IMG/VR virus record: IMGVR_UViG_3300033388_001836
Location: 1 to 21,284 of that record
Origin: a virus
Length of the DNA stretch: 21,284 nucleotides
Direction: 5' to 3' (one strand)
The position numbers were made by a program, and so were the translations under genes. Positions 12,912 to 20,764 of this stretch are shown here, piece after piece; within the stretch, counting starts at the first letter, position 1, and each line of letters opens with the position of its first letter. The notes under the pieces were generated by a model, which was not told the DNA's origin, searched no databases, and was given only the letters and a program-made list of their open reading frames with translations.

Positions 12912-13103
12912 ATGAAGAAATTAGAGAGCAAGAACTTCGGTTTTATCTGGGCGGAACTATATGATAATGATGGTTATATCGCATTTGAAATATATCGCCT
13001 AGACTCTAATTCAGGAGAGCATCATAATATGTATCAGGATAGAGACTTTGGAAACTTCCTAATGGCTACTGAATGGATAAAGAAAAAAATGCTTGACTTA
13101 TAA
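12912..13103 (+). CDS. Hypothetical 63-residue protein
   Basis: Begins directly after the stop of the preceding gene, with TTGGAGAAG as ribosome site. A small, probably beta-rich protein (FGFIWAELYDNDGYIAFEIY). Not recognised. The promoter at 13093-13121 overlaps its last codons. Confidence 0.65.
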   Translation: MKKLESKNFGFIWAELYDNDGYIAFEIYRLDSNSGEHHNMYQDRDFGNFLMATEWIKKKMLDL

Positions 13104-13121
13104 GACATATAGTATTAAAAT
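13093..13121 (+). promoter_or_regulatory. Promoter for the portal/capsid operon
   Basis: TTGACT (13093-13098) and TAAAAT (13116-13121) are exactly 17 bases apart. The -35 box lies within the last codons of the preceding gene, and the start would be about 35 bases before the portal start. It is the best -35 match in the window and would give the structural genes their own supply of transcript. Confidence 0.7.
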
Positions 13122-13164
13122 ATAAGTAGTGTAGAAATATAGTGTCAGTGTTTGGAATGAAACA

Positions 13165-15258
13165 TTGAAAAAAAATAAAAGATTAGGACAAGGTTTTTGG
13201 AAGAGTGAATTAGCGAGAGCTGACAGCTATGAGAAATCTTGGAGAGAAAACGCAAAGAGATTAAATGAAAAGTATTCTTCAACTGTTGAAGGGTCTGATT
13301 CTACTTTAGCTTACAATATATTTTATTCTAACACAGAAACTTTAAGAGGAGCTATTAAGATAGATAATCCTCAACCTTCTATTCGTAGAAGAGTATCGAA
13401 GTTAAATCAAGAAGATAAAAAATCACAAAATTTATATAGCAAGATGTCGGAAGTTGTCCAAAAGACAGCATCTTATTACATTGATAAAAATGACATACCA
13501 AACACTATAGACTTAGATGTTAAAGACACACTAATCACAGGTCGTGGTGTAGCTTGGACAGAATATGAAGCAGATGTTTCACTGGACGAAGAGCAAAACC
13601 CATTAGAAATAAATTCACAAGACTTTAGGATATCATATGTAAATTGGGAAGACTTTAGAGTTTCTCCAGTTAGAACTGCTGACGAAGTTTCTTGGGTTGC
13701 TAAAAGACTTTTACTTTCAAAACAAGAAGCTAAAAAGAAATTTCCTGATATGGCTGATAAGCTTAAATATGATTATAACTACATTGGAGAAGCCGATAAG
13801 TTAAAAACATCAGAAGACTATAGAGCAGAAGTTTGGGAGATATGGGATAAAGACTCTAAGCACCGTATATTTTATTCTAAGAATGCAGGAGAAATCCTAG
13901 AAGCGATAAAAGACCCTTATAAGTTAGAGAAGTTCTTCCCTTGTGAAGATTTAGAGTTTGTATATAACTCAATTTCAAATTGTCCAGCACCTGAATATTA
14001 TCAATATCAACAAAAATCAGAAGAACTAGAGATAGTCTGCAATCGTAGAACTAGATTAGTAGAGTCTGCGAAGGCAAATGGTTTTATTGCTGGTAAATTA
14101 GCTGATAAGATGAAAACATTATCTAACACAGCGGACGGTCAATTTCAAACAGTAGATGGAATGATGTCTTCAAGTGGAGGATTTAGTAATCTTATATGGG
14201 AAAGAGATCTATCAAAGGTTCAAGTTTTATTAAGAGAATTAACTTTATATGAAGAATCTATTAAAGGTCAAATATACGACATAACAGGTATTAGTGATTT
14301 ATTTAGAGGACAGGGTAATGCACAAGCAACAGCAACAGCAGAAGCTCTTAAAGGTAAATATGGGGCTTTAAGATTGGTTAGAAGACAAGAGGCTGTTCAA
14401 GTGTTTATTAAAAATCTATATCAAAAATTAGTAGAAATGATTTGCGAACATTCAACAGTAGAAACTTTAAAACTTGTTAGTGGTGTATCTCTTATGACTA
14501 ACATAGAGAAATTTGAAGCTATACAGAATATGAAGATGGAATTATTTCAACAAAACCAAATAGCTATGCAACAAGGTCAACAACCAATTCAACAAACAGA
14601 AGAAATGAACGAACTCCACGAGCAACCAACTTGGGAAGAACTTGTTACTGTAATGAGAAACGAAAAGTTAAGAGATTATTCTTTGAGTATTGAATCTAGC
14701 ATAACAGCCTTTGATGATGAATCGGCTCAGAACGAAGCTATTGATAATTTATTTATTTCTATGACTTCAATGATTGAAAAAGCATTGCCTATTATAATGC
14801 AACAACCTGCTTTATTAGCTCCATACAAGGAAATGATACTTGCTAAGGTTAGAGTATCTAAAGGTGGAAGAGCATTAGAAAGTTCAGTAGAGAAAGCATT
14901 TGATGAGATTGAGAAACAAGCTGAAGAATTAGCTAAACAACCTCAACAAGCTCCTCAACCAGACCCTAACAAAGTTATGGAATTACAAGCTAAGACACAA
15001 TTAGAAACTCAAAAGCTTGAACAAAAGAATATGAGCGATATGCAAAAGAATGAATTGACAGCTCAAGGACAACAACAAGATATGGTTAAACACCAACAAG
15101 ATATTGCTATTAAGTCTAGGGATTTAGATATTAAGGAGCAAAACAACATAGCTGACCAACAAATCGATACGATGGAATTGCAAGGTGAATTCGCACTAGC
15201 TGAGAAGAAGATGAGGCTAGGAGTATCAACAGGGACTGATTTAGGAACTGAAAACTAA
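13165..15258 (+). CDS. Portal protein (P22-like size, Gln-rich C-terminus, TTG start)
   Basis: This 697-residue protein forms the head-tail vertex portal. Its length (P22 gp1 is about 725), its position between terminase and scaffold, and segments such as RGVAWTEYEADVS, NWEDFRVSP and GISDLFRGQGNAQATATA identify it. The C-terminal 200 residues are Gln-rich and helical and would form the long barrel seen in P22-like portals. The first codon is TTG (13165): no in-frame ATG or GTG exists between the upstream in-frame stop (13132) and it, and GGAAT is suitably spaced. Poor initiation may limit portal number. Confidence 0.9.
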   Translation: MKKNKRLGQGFWKSELARADSYEKSWRENAKRLNEKYSSTVEGSDSTLAYNIFYSNTETLRGAIKIDNPQPSIRRRVSKLNQEDKKSQNLYSKMSEVVQKTASYYIDKNDIPNTIDLDVKDTLITGRGVAWTEYEADVSLDEEQNPLEINSQDFRISYVNWEDFRVSPVRTADEVSWVAKRLLLSKQEAKKKFPDMADKLKYDYNYIGEADKLKTSEDYRAEVWEIWDKDSKHRIFYSKNAGEILEAIKDPYKLEKFFPCEDLEFVYNSISNCPAPEYYQYQQKSEELEIVCNRRTRLVESAKANGFIAGKLADKMKTLSNTADGQFQTVDGMMSSSGGFSNLIWERDLSKVQVLLRELTLYEESIKGQIYDITGISDLFRGQGNAQATATAEALKGKYGALRLVRRQEAVQVFIKNLYQKLVEMICEHSTVETLKLVSGVSLMTNIEKFEAIQNMKMELFQQNQIAMQQGQQPIQQTEEMNELHEQPTWEELVTVMRNEKLRDYSLSIESSITAFDDESAQNEAIDNLFISMTSMIEKALPIIMQQPALLAPYKEMILAKVRVSKGGRALESSVEKAFDEIEKQAEELAKQPQQAPQPDPNKVMELQAKTQLETQKLEQKNMSDMQKNELTAQGQQQDMVKHQQDIAIKSRDLDIKEQNNIADQQIDTMELQGEFALAEKKMRLGVSTGTDLGTEN

Positions 15259-15297
15259 TCTAATGACACTCGAAAGAACAGGTCGGAGGAATACAAC

Positions 15298-16323
15298 ATG
15301 ACAAACGAAAACACTCAAAGCTTTGAAGAGTTACTTGAAAGCGAAGAACAGGTTGAAGAAACTACAAGCGACGAAGTTGAAGAAACTGAAGACGCTATTA
15401 TCGATAGTGGCGAAGAAGCTACGAAACCGCAGGACGAGGTTAGCGACGGCGAAACTGATGTCACGGAACAAACACAGGCAGAGGAAGCCTTTGACTTTCC
15501 TCAAGATTGGAGCGAAGAACACAAAACTTTATTCGGAGGTTTAACCAAAGAACAGAAAGAGGGCATCCTTGGATTCCAAAAGGGGTTTCAAAGTGATTAT
15601 ACTAAGAAATCTCAGGCTTTAGCAGAAGAAACTAAAGGCTATGAAGCTGATAGAGAATTTGCTAAGGACATCAGGGGGACTTTCTCAGATGAGGAAAAGA
15701 ACTATATGATGGCACAAGGAATAAATGAAGGGCAGGCTATACATATGGCTGTTGCTAATTGGAAAATGGAAAACCAAGACCCAATACAATTTATCAACCA
15801 AGTGGCATCAAGGAATGGCATTGATTTACATCAAGAGGCTGTGAAATTAGTTCAATCTCAACAAGAGATGACACCTGAACAGAAACAAATGAATAGCTTA
15901 GTATCTCCTTTACAAAAACAAGTTCAAGAGTTACAACAGCAAATTGCGAGTTCACAAGACTCAGCAACTGACAACTTTGTAAGTAAATTTATGAATATGA
16001 CGGACGAAGGGGGCAACTCTAAATATCCTCATATGGATAAAGTTGAAGGAAGAATGGCTGAACAGTTTCAAGCTGAAGGCAAGAACATTTATAACCTAAC
16101 TCAAGAAGATTGGGATGGTGCTTATGAAAATGCTTGTTATTCAAACCCTGAGATTAGACAGACATTATTACAACAACAAAATGAAGTTAAGAAAGAAGCA
16201 GAAAGAAAGACGCAAGACGCTGTTAAGGCTTTAGGAGCTGGTAAAACTGTAAAGAGTAGTGCTGGAGCTGGAAACAAAGAAATAGCTGAAACCTTTGATG
16301 ATTTTATGGAGGCTAATGCTTAA
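15298..16323 (+). CDS. Scaffolding protein
   Basis: This 341-residue protein lies between portal and capsid and has scaffold features: a very acidic, low-complexity first 65 residues, a following domain around FPQDWSEEHKTLFGGLT (about 66-82), a Gln-rich helical middle (VSPLQKQVQELQQQIASSQD), and a basic C-terminal tail of the kind that binds the capsid (KNEVKKEAERKTQDAVKAL then GAGKTVKSS). GGTCGGAGGA precedes the start. No protease motif is seen. The 5' end of the gene is unusually GC-rich. Confidence 0.85.
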   Translation: MTNENTQSFEELLESEEQVEETTSDEVEETEDAIIDSGEEATKPQDEVSDGETDVTEQTQAEEAFDFPQDWSEEHKTLFGGLTKEQKEGILGFQKGFQSDYTKKSQALAEETKGYEADREFAKDIRGTFSDEEKNYMMAQGINEGQAIHMAVANWKMENQDPIQFINQVASRNGIDLHQEAVKLVQSQQEMTPEQKQMNSLVSPLQKQVQELQQQIASSQDSATDNFVSKFMNMTDEGGNSKYPHMDKVEGRMAEQFQAEGKNIYNLTQEDWDGAYENACYSNPEIRQTLLQQQNEVKKEAERKTQDAVKALGAGKTVKSSAGAGNKEIAETFDDFMEANA

Positions 16324-16340
16324 AAATAAGGAATAAAACA

Positions 16341-17318
16341 ATGACTGTAACACCTACAAACACTGCCGACCAAGTTGTCGCTTCGACACTGGAGTGGTAT
16401 AATAAAAATGGTTTTGGTAATGCTATCAAAACTTCAAACGCACTTTTAGCTAAAATGATGGAATCAGGCAAGGGCTTGAGAAAATTACCTGGCGGAAGAA
16501 AAATAGTAGAAGCTGTAATAATTAAAGAAGATGCAAATTCTGCATGGTATGCAGGGGCTGAAGCTTTAGATACTATTGAATCAGATGTATTAAGAGAAGC
16601 CTCTTTTGATTGGAAACAATTAGCTGGAGCTGCTGTAATATCTGGTTTAGATTATAGAAACTGCACAGGAGTATATGAAAAACAAAATATTATGACTGTG
16701 CTTAAAGAAGCTGCTGATACTACAGCTAGAGAAGGAGTAGGAAAAGGTATGTGGGCGACATCACAAGTTGCTAAACAAATCTTAACTATACCATCTATAG
16801 TTTCAGATAGTGGAGTAATTGGTGGAATAGATCCTTCAACTTACCCTCTATGGAAATCTGAAGTATCAACATCTGCGATTGTTTACACAGCTGTAACATC
16901 TTCTGAACTATTAGACGAAATGGAACTTATGTATAACACTGTTTCAGCTAATTGTGGTGACTCTCCTGATATGGTAGTAACTAATACTACTTTATACACT
17001 AAGTATGGAAGAGCTTGTCAAGAACTTAAACGATTTAACCCAACTCAAAGATATAGAGCTGATATTGGTTATAACGGTTATGACTTTAACAACGCTTTCT
17101 TCTGTCTTGATGGAAAAGCACCAGTGAATGAAATCTACTTTATAAACACAAGTGATTTAAAATTGAATGTTCATAATAAAGCAATGTTCACATTCACACC
17201 ATTAGTAATGTCTCAAACTTCGGACTCTTACTTCTCAAGAATCTTATTCCAAGGAGAACTATCTGTTCGCAGAAGAAACTCACATGGAAAGGTTTCTTTC
17301 GCATTAGCTGCATCATAG
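16341..17318 (+). CDS. Major capsid protein
   Basis: This 325-residue protein is at the expected place after the scaffold. It begins with MTVTPTNTADQVVASTLEWY, has a helix resembling an N-arm/spine (ALLAKMMESGKGLRKLPGGR), then DWKQLAGAAVISGLDY and a central domain ending FNPTQRYRADIGYNGYDF. A C-terminal FSRILFQGELSVRRRNSHGK strand follows. These features match phage capsid proteins of HK97 fold. No N-terminal prohead protease site or protease gene is seen, in line with use of a separate scaffold. Confidence 0.88.
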   Translation: MTVTPTNTADQVVASTLEWYNKNGFGNAIKTSNALLAKMMESGKGLRKLPGGRKIVEAVIIKEDANSAWYAGAEALDTIESDVLREASFDWKQLAGAAVISGLDYRNCTGVYEKQNIMTVLKEAADTTAREGVGKGMWATSQVAKQILTIPSIVSDSGVIGGIDPSTYPLWKSEVSTSAIVYTAVTSSELLDEMELMYNTVSANCGDSPDMVVTNTTLYTKYGRACQELKRFNPTQRYRADIGYNGYDFNNAFFCLDGKAPVNEIYFINTSDLKLNVHNKAMFTFTPLVMSQTSDSYFSRILFQGELSVRRRNSHGKVSFALAAS

Positions 17319-17327
17319 TAGTAAATG

Positions 17328-17352
17328 TAGAGGGGTGTAAAAAGCCCCTCTA
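17328..17352 (+). promoter_or_regulatory. Strong hairpin between capsid and glycosyltransferase genes
   Basis: A perfect 8-bp stem TAGAGGGG/CCCCTCTA with a 9-nt loop lies 10 bases after the capsid stop. The following bases are AATAAAAAGG, not a U tract, so full termination is unlikely. It may partly reduce read-through or protect the 3' end of the capsid message, which would keep capsid in excess over downstream products. Confidence 0.6.
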
Positions 17353-17370
17353 AATAAAAAGGGTTTCAAA

Positions 17371-18201
17371 ATGATATTTGTAATGATATACAGTTATAGA
17401 GATTTAGAACTTAGCAAGACAATAGAAGACTGTTTTTCTAAGGCTGACAACCCTAATGATATAGTTATTGGGTGTATAAACGCAGACAATGAAGAATATG
17501 TTTATAATGGGAAATATAATGTAAAAGTTAAGAATGTAGATTTTATGAACCGACACGGATGCGGATTTGGAATGTGGGAGATACAAAAAGAATTATATAA
17601 TAATGAAGAGTGGATATTAAGAGCTGCTCCTCATTCGAGATTTAAACAAGGATGGGATACTCATTATTTAAAGTATGCTAAAAAAGACACTGTTTTATGT
17701 TCAAGATGCTTAGAATATATGCCTGATGGCACACTAAGTAAAGATAAAAGAGAATACTCTGTTCCTGAATGTTTTAGTGATACTTTAGTTGTTAGATTAA
17801 AAAAGAAAAAGATTAAGAGTAAGAACAATTTCAAAGTTATCTTTATGCAAGCAGGTGGAATGTTTTGTCATAGAGATTGGATAGACAAGGTAGGATACGA
17901 CCCTCATATAGCAATGTGGGGAGAGGAAACAGATTTATCTATGAGAACTTGGTTAGCAGGTTTTAAAATGATTCACTTATGTTATCCACAGGTTTATCAC
18001 TTATGGCATAGGAGAAATAGAAAGAGCTTAGATGCAAGCCCTGAATTTGAAAAGATGAATAAAAAAGGTGTATTTAGAACTAAGATTAAACTAGAATTGA
18101 TTAACCATACTTCTCACAAAGAAGATTGGGATGAGTTTGGGTGTAATGGAGCTAAATATAGAAGACTACTAGAGAAGGAATTTCAAAATGACAATACTTA
18201 A
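17371..18201 (+). CDS. GT60-like (GlcNAc-transferase family) glycosyltransferase
   Basis: This 276-residue protein resembles Pfam GlcNAc (GT60) transferases: IFVMIYSYRDLELSKTIEDC at the start, CGFGMWEIQKELY (about 64-76), an RFKQGWDTHYL segment (90-100), QAGGMFCHRDW (160-170), DPHIAMWGEETDLSMRTWL (177-195) and a final H210/H213 (VYHLWHRR). The expected DxH metal-binding site is changed to A86-P87-H88. Position between capsid and tail genes is unusual; it could glycosylate a virion or host surface protein, or be inactive. AAAAAGGGTTT serves as the ribosome site, and its end overlaps the next gene by 14 bases. Confidence 0.8.
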   Translation: MIFVMIYSYRDLELSKTIEDCFSKADNPNDIVIGCINADNEEYVYNGKYNVKVKNVDFMNRHGCGFGMWEIQKELYNNEEWILRAAPHSRFKQGWDTHYLKYAKKDTVLCSRCLEYMPDGTLSKDKREYSVPECFSDTLVVRLKKKKIKSKNNFKVIFMQAGGMFCHRDWIDKVGYDPHIAMWGEETDLSMRTWLAGFKMIHLCYPQVYHLWHRRNRKSLDASPEFEKMNKKGVFRTKIKLELINHTSHKEDWDEFGCNGAKYRRLLEKEFQNDNT

Positions 18202-18889
18202 AGACATAAACGAAGCATTATCTAGCTTGCAACAACCTAGAATAAACACAATAGAATCATCAAGCGATGGAACTTCTATAATAATGACATCATTAGCAAA
18301 TCAACTTTCAAACCTTATTTCAATAGATACAGGTTGGCAATCACAAAATAAGGTTAAAGATGTAGCTATCGAAGAATCATTTGAAGGTGTAGATTGTTAT
18401 GATCTTACAGAGATTGATGATTTTTCTAATATAGAAAATTTATTTATATGGGATGTCAAAACCCAATTAAGACTTCATCAAGTATCTTACGATAGATATT
18501 TATATGAAAAAACAAGAGAAGTCCAAAGAACAAATAAAACATATTGCTTTGCAGGAAATAAAATACTTTTCTCAACTCCATACACAGAAGAAACAATATT
18601 AAGATTTGTTTATAAATCAGATACTTTCGTAAAGAAAGCAGATGGCACTTACACAAGAGAATACTTACTAGACAATGATGAGAGTATTTTCCCTAACTAT
18701 TTAATAGTTCAAGGGTTAAGATGGAAATGGTATGACAACAAAAACTTACCAAATACAGATAGAGAAAGAGCTTTATTTTACGATATGATGGATAAATATG
18801 AGAATAGAGATAGAGCAAATATGATAATAGATTTTTCAGATGCAGAATTACCAAGAAGAACAGAAGACCAAGGGGTGAGATATGAGTAG
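18188..18889 (+). CDS. Head-tail adaptor (P22 gp4-like)
   Basis: This 233-residue protein lies directly before the gp10-like hub gene, where the head-completion/adaptor gene is found in P22-like podoviruses. MTILKDINEALSSL begins a helical N-terminal half, followed by NLISIDTGWQSQNKVKD and a segment LFIWDVKTQLRLHQVSYDRY with phage adaptor-like layout. A final YLIVQGLRWKWYD followed by a DRERALFYDMMDKY helix matches the C-terminal helix of such adaptors. It overlaps both neighbours. Exact family is inferred mainly from context. Confidence 0.75.
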   Translation: MTILKDINEALSSLQQPRINTIESSSDGTSIIMTSLANQLSNLISIDTGWQSQNKVKDVAIEESFEGVDCYDLTEIDDFSNIENLFIWDVKTQLRLHQVSYDRYLYEKTREVQRTNKTYCFAGNKILFSTPYTEETILRFVYKSDTFVKKADGTYTREYLLDNDESIFPNYLIVQGLRWKWYDNKNLPNTDRERALFYDMMDKYENRDRANMIIDFSDAELPRRTEDQGVRYE

Positions 18890-20369
18890 AAGAGTTAAAA
18901 TACCTGCGGCGGTTGGCGGCTTAAACACCAGAGACCAATTTGACACAATGAGTCCTTATGACTGTGTTGCTTTACAGAATCTTTATCCTAAAGGGACTTG
19001 GTTAGAAAGCCGTGAAAGTATAACTCTAAACTTCCCTCTTCAAAACTCGGAGGGTATTGTTGAATATCCTGCTGTTGATGAGAACATCTTATTTGCTAGT
19101 GGAACATCTGTATATGAAATAGGAAACGAAACTGCTATATATACAGGGCTAACAAGTGGAAGACTTGTGTCTTGTTTTTATAAAAATTATTCATTTATTG
19201 TGAATGGAACAGCAAACATCTATTCATACGATGGAACAGACTTTGATTTATATACTGATTTTACTGGCATAGCGGTTGGAGATTTAATAACTAATACATT
19301 TATAAGCAAAGATAGGGTTTGGTTCGTGTATAAGGCTACGGACGGCTCTAGTGGTGTATATTATGGAGACTTAGGAGCTATCTCAGGTGCTTTAGGTAAA
19401 TTACCTTTAAATTTCGTAGGTGGTGGTGTTTGTATTATGGGTGGAAACTTCTCACAAGACTCAGGTGTTGGGCTTGATGATATGACTTACTTTATATCTA
19501 ATAACGGAGATGTATTGATTTATACAGGTATAGACTTTGGTGTAAGCCCTGACGACCCTTTTAGACTTATACAAAACTTTTCTATATCAAAACCATTAGG
19601 GAATAGAGCAACGGAAAATGTAAATGCTGATGTATTAGTAATGACACAGAATGGGCTAGAGAGCTTAGCTCGTAATTTAGCAGCAGATAGAGCAAATATA
19701 GCTCCTATAAGTGATAAAATTAATAGATTTATATCGCAACTTACTGGACAATTTGATTCTTATGGCTGGGATCTAAAATACTTTAAGAAAATGGGTTGCC
19801 TTTGGTTGTCAACTCCAACAGGGAATTCATATATTTTAAATATAAAAGACCCTACTCCTAAAGGAGAGTTTGCTTGGACTTCTTTCGATATAAATTGTAA
19901 TGCTTTAGGTGTATATAATAATGATTTGTATTTTACAAACCTATCAGGATTTTATAAATACGGCGGATATAATGGAGATGATACAGGTTCAGGTTCTCAG
20001 ACAATATTATGTGCTTTAGAACAAGCACCAAACGATTTAGGATATCAAGACGAGAAACAATTCTTAGCTTTAAAGCCTTATTTTGAAAGCCAATCAACAA
20101 TAGAATATCAAACGGCTGTAATAGTTGATTTTGAAAGACAAGAGAGATATTATACACCTGATTATCAACCACTAAGTGGAACGGCTTGGAATACAACCCC
20201 TTGGAATAGCTTTAGTTGGTATGTTGGAGATACTGTTAATTCTCAACCTAGAGACTTGATAGCAAAAACAGGTGTAAGATTAAGTTTAGGGATTAGATTT
20301 GAAGCTAAACAAAAGGTTAAAATACTAAGTAATGAAATTCTAGTAGAATTAGGACAACAATGGAAATAA
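18882..20369 (+). CDS. Tail hub / packaged-DNA stabilisation protein (P22 gp10-like)
   Basis: This 495-residue protein starts with KIPAAVGGLNTRDQFDTMSP and continues to CVALQNLYPKGTWLESRE, the opening of podovirus gp10-like hub proteins ('GGlNt.d.l..mp...a..l.N..p'). The rest contains repeated strand-rich segments (FNLYFTNLSGFYKYGG-type repeats, e.g. at about 345-365) that suggest a beta-propeller. It ends with beta-strands (DLIAKTGVRLSLGIRFEAKQ). It plugs the portal channel and carries the tail fibres or needle. Start overlaps the previous gene by 8 bases. Confidence 0.82.
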   Translation: MSRRVKIPAAVGGLNTRDQFDTMSPYDCVALQNLYPKGTWLESRESITLNFPLQNSEGIVEYPAVDENILFASGTSVYEIGNETAIYTGLTSGRLVSCFYKNYSFIVNGTANIYSYDGTDFDLYTDFTGIAVGDLITNTFISKDRVWFVYKATDGSSGVYYGDLGAISGALGKLPLNFVGGGVCIMGGNFSQDSGVGLDDMTYFISNNGDVLIYTGIDFGVSPDDPFRLIQNFSISKPLGNRATENVNADVLVMTQNGLESLARNLAADRANIAPISDKINRFISQLTGQFDSYGWDLKYFKKMGCLWLSTPTGNSYILNIKDPTPKGEFAWTSFDINCNALGVYNNDLYFTNLSGFYKYGGYNGDDTGSGSQTILCALEQAPNDLGYQDEKQFLALKPYFESQSTIEYQTAVIVDFERQERYYTPDYQPLSGTAWNTTPWNSFSWYVGDTVNSQPRDLIAKTGVRLSLGIRFEAKQKVKILSNEILVELGQQWK

Positions 20370-20764
20370 TATTTGACACGAATGGAGGAATTAGAAAATG
20401 GCTATGGACACACCCAGAAGTCAAAAAAGCTAATTATGAAGCTTGTGTTGGGTGGAAAGAAAACAATATGTGTGCAGCGGTAGGCTTTGAATTAGATGAT
20501 AAGAATTGTTATATACATTTGGTAGTAAATAATAAAAGATGGTGGAATAAAAAACACTTGACTTTTATTGCTAATGTATGTTATACTTATTTTAAGAAAG
20601 AAAAAATAATCAGTCTTTCATCTAAAGAGAATGTTAAAATACATTCAGTTTTAGACAGGTTGGGCTTTCATAGAAGAGATGTATGTCTTGATGGAAGAGA
20701 ACTTGTCGAATATTCAATTACTCCCAAAGACACATTAAAACAAAAATGGTATAGAGGTGTATAA
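20360..20764 (+). CDS. GNAT-like acetyltransferase-fold protein
   Basis: This 134-residue protein has an arrangement reminiscent of GNAT enzymes: a helical N-terminal part, MCAAVGFELDDKNCYIHLVV strands (about 38-57), a helix WWNKKHLTFIANVCYTYF, then ENVKIHSVLDRLGFHRRDVC (about 93-112), where 'N...l..LGF' is the usual end of the fold. The acetyl-CoA pyrophosphate loop (Q/RxxGxG/A) is not visible, so it may be a structural relative rather than an active enzyme. Similar proteins occur in podovirus tail operons. It overlaps the hub gene by 10 bases. Confidence 0.7.
   Translation: MEIIFDTNGGIRKWLWTHPEVKKANYEACVGWKENNMCAAVGFELDDKNCYIHLVVNNKRWWNKKHLTFIANVCYTYFKKEKIISLSSKENVKIHSVLDRLGFHRRDVCLDGRELVEYSITPKDTLKQKWYRGV

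Noticed and set aside
15323-15544. Basic 73-residue frame within the scaffold gene
   Set aside because: It is an alternate-frame reading of the repetitive acidic segment (GAAGAA-type codons read as Lys/Arg), with no suitable ribosome site.
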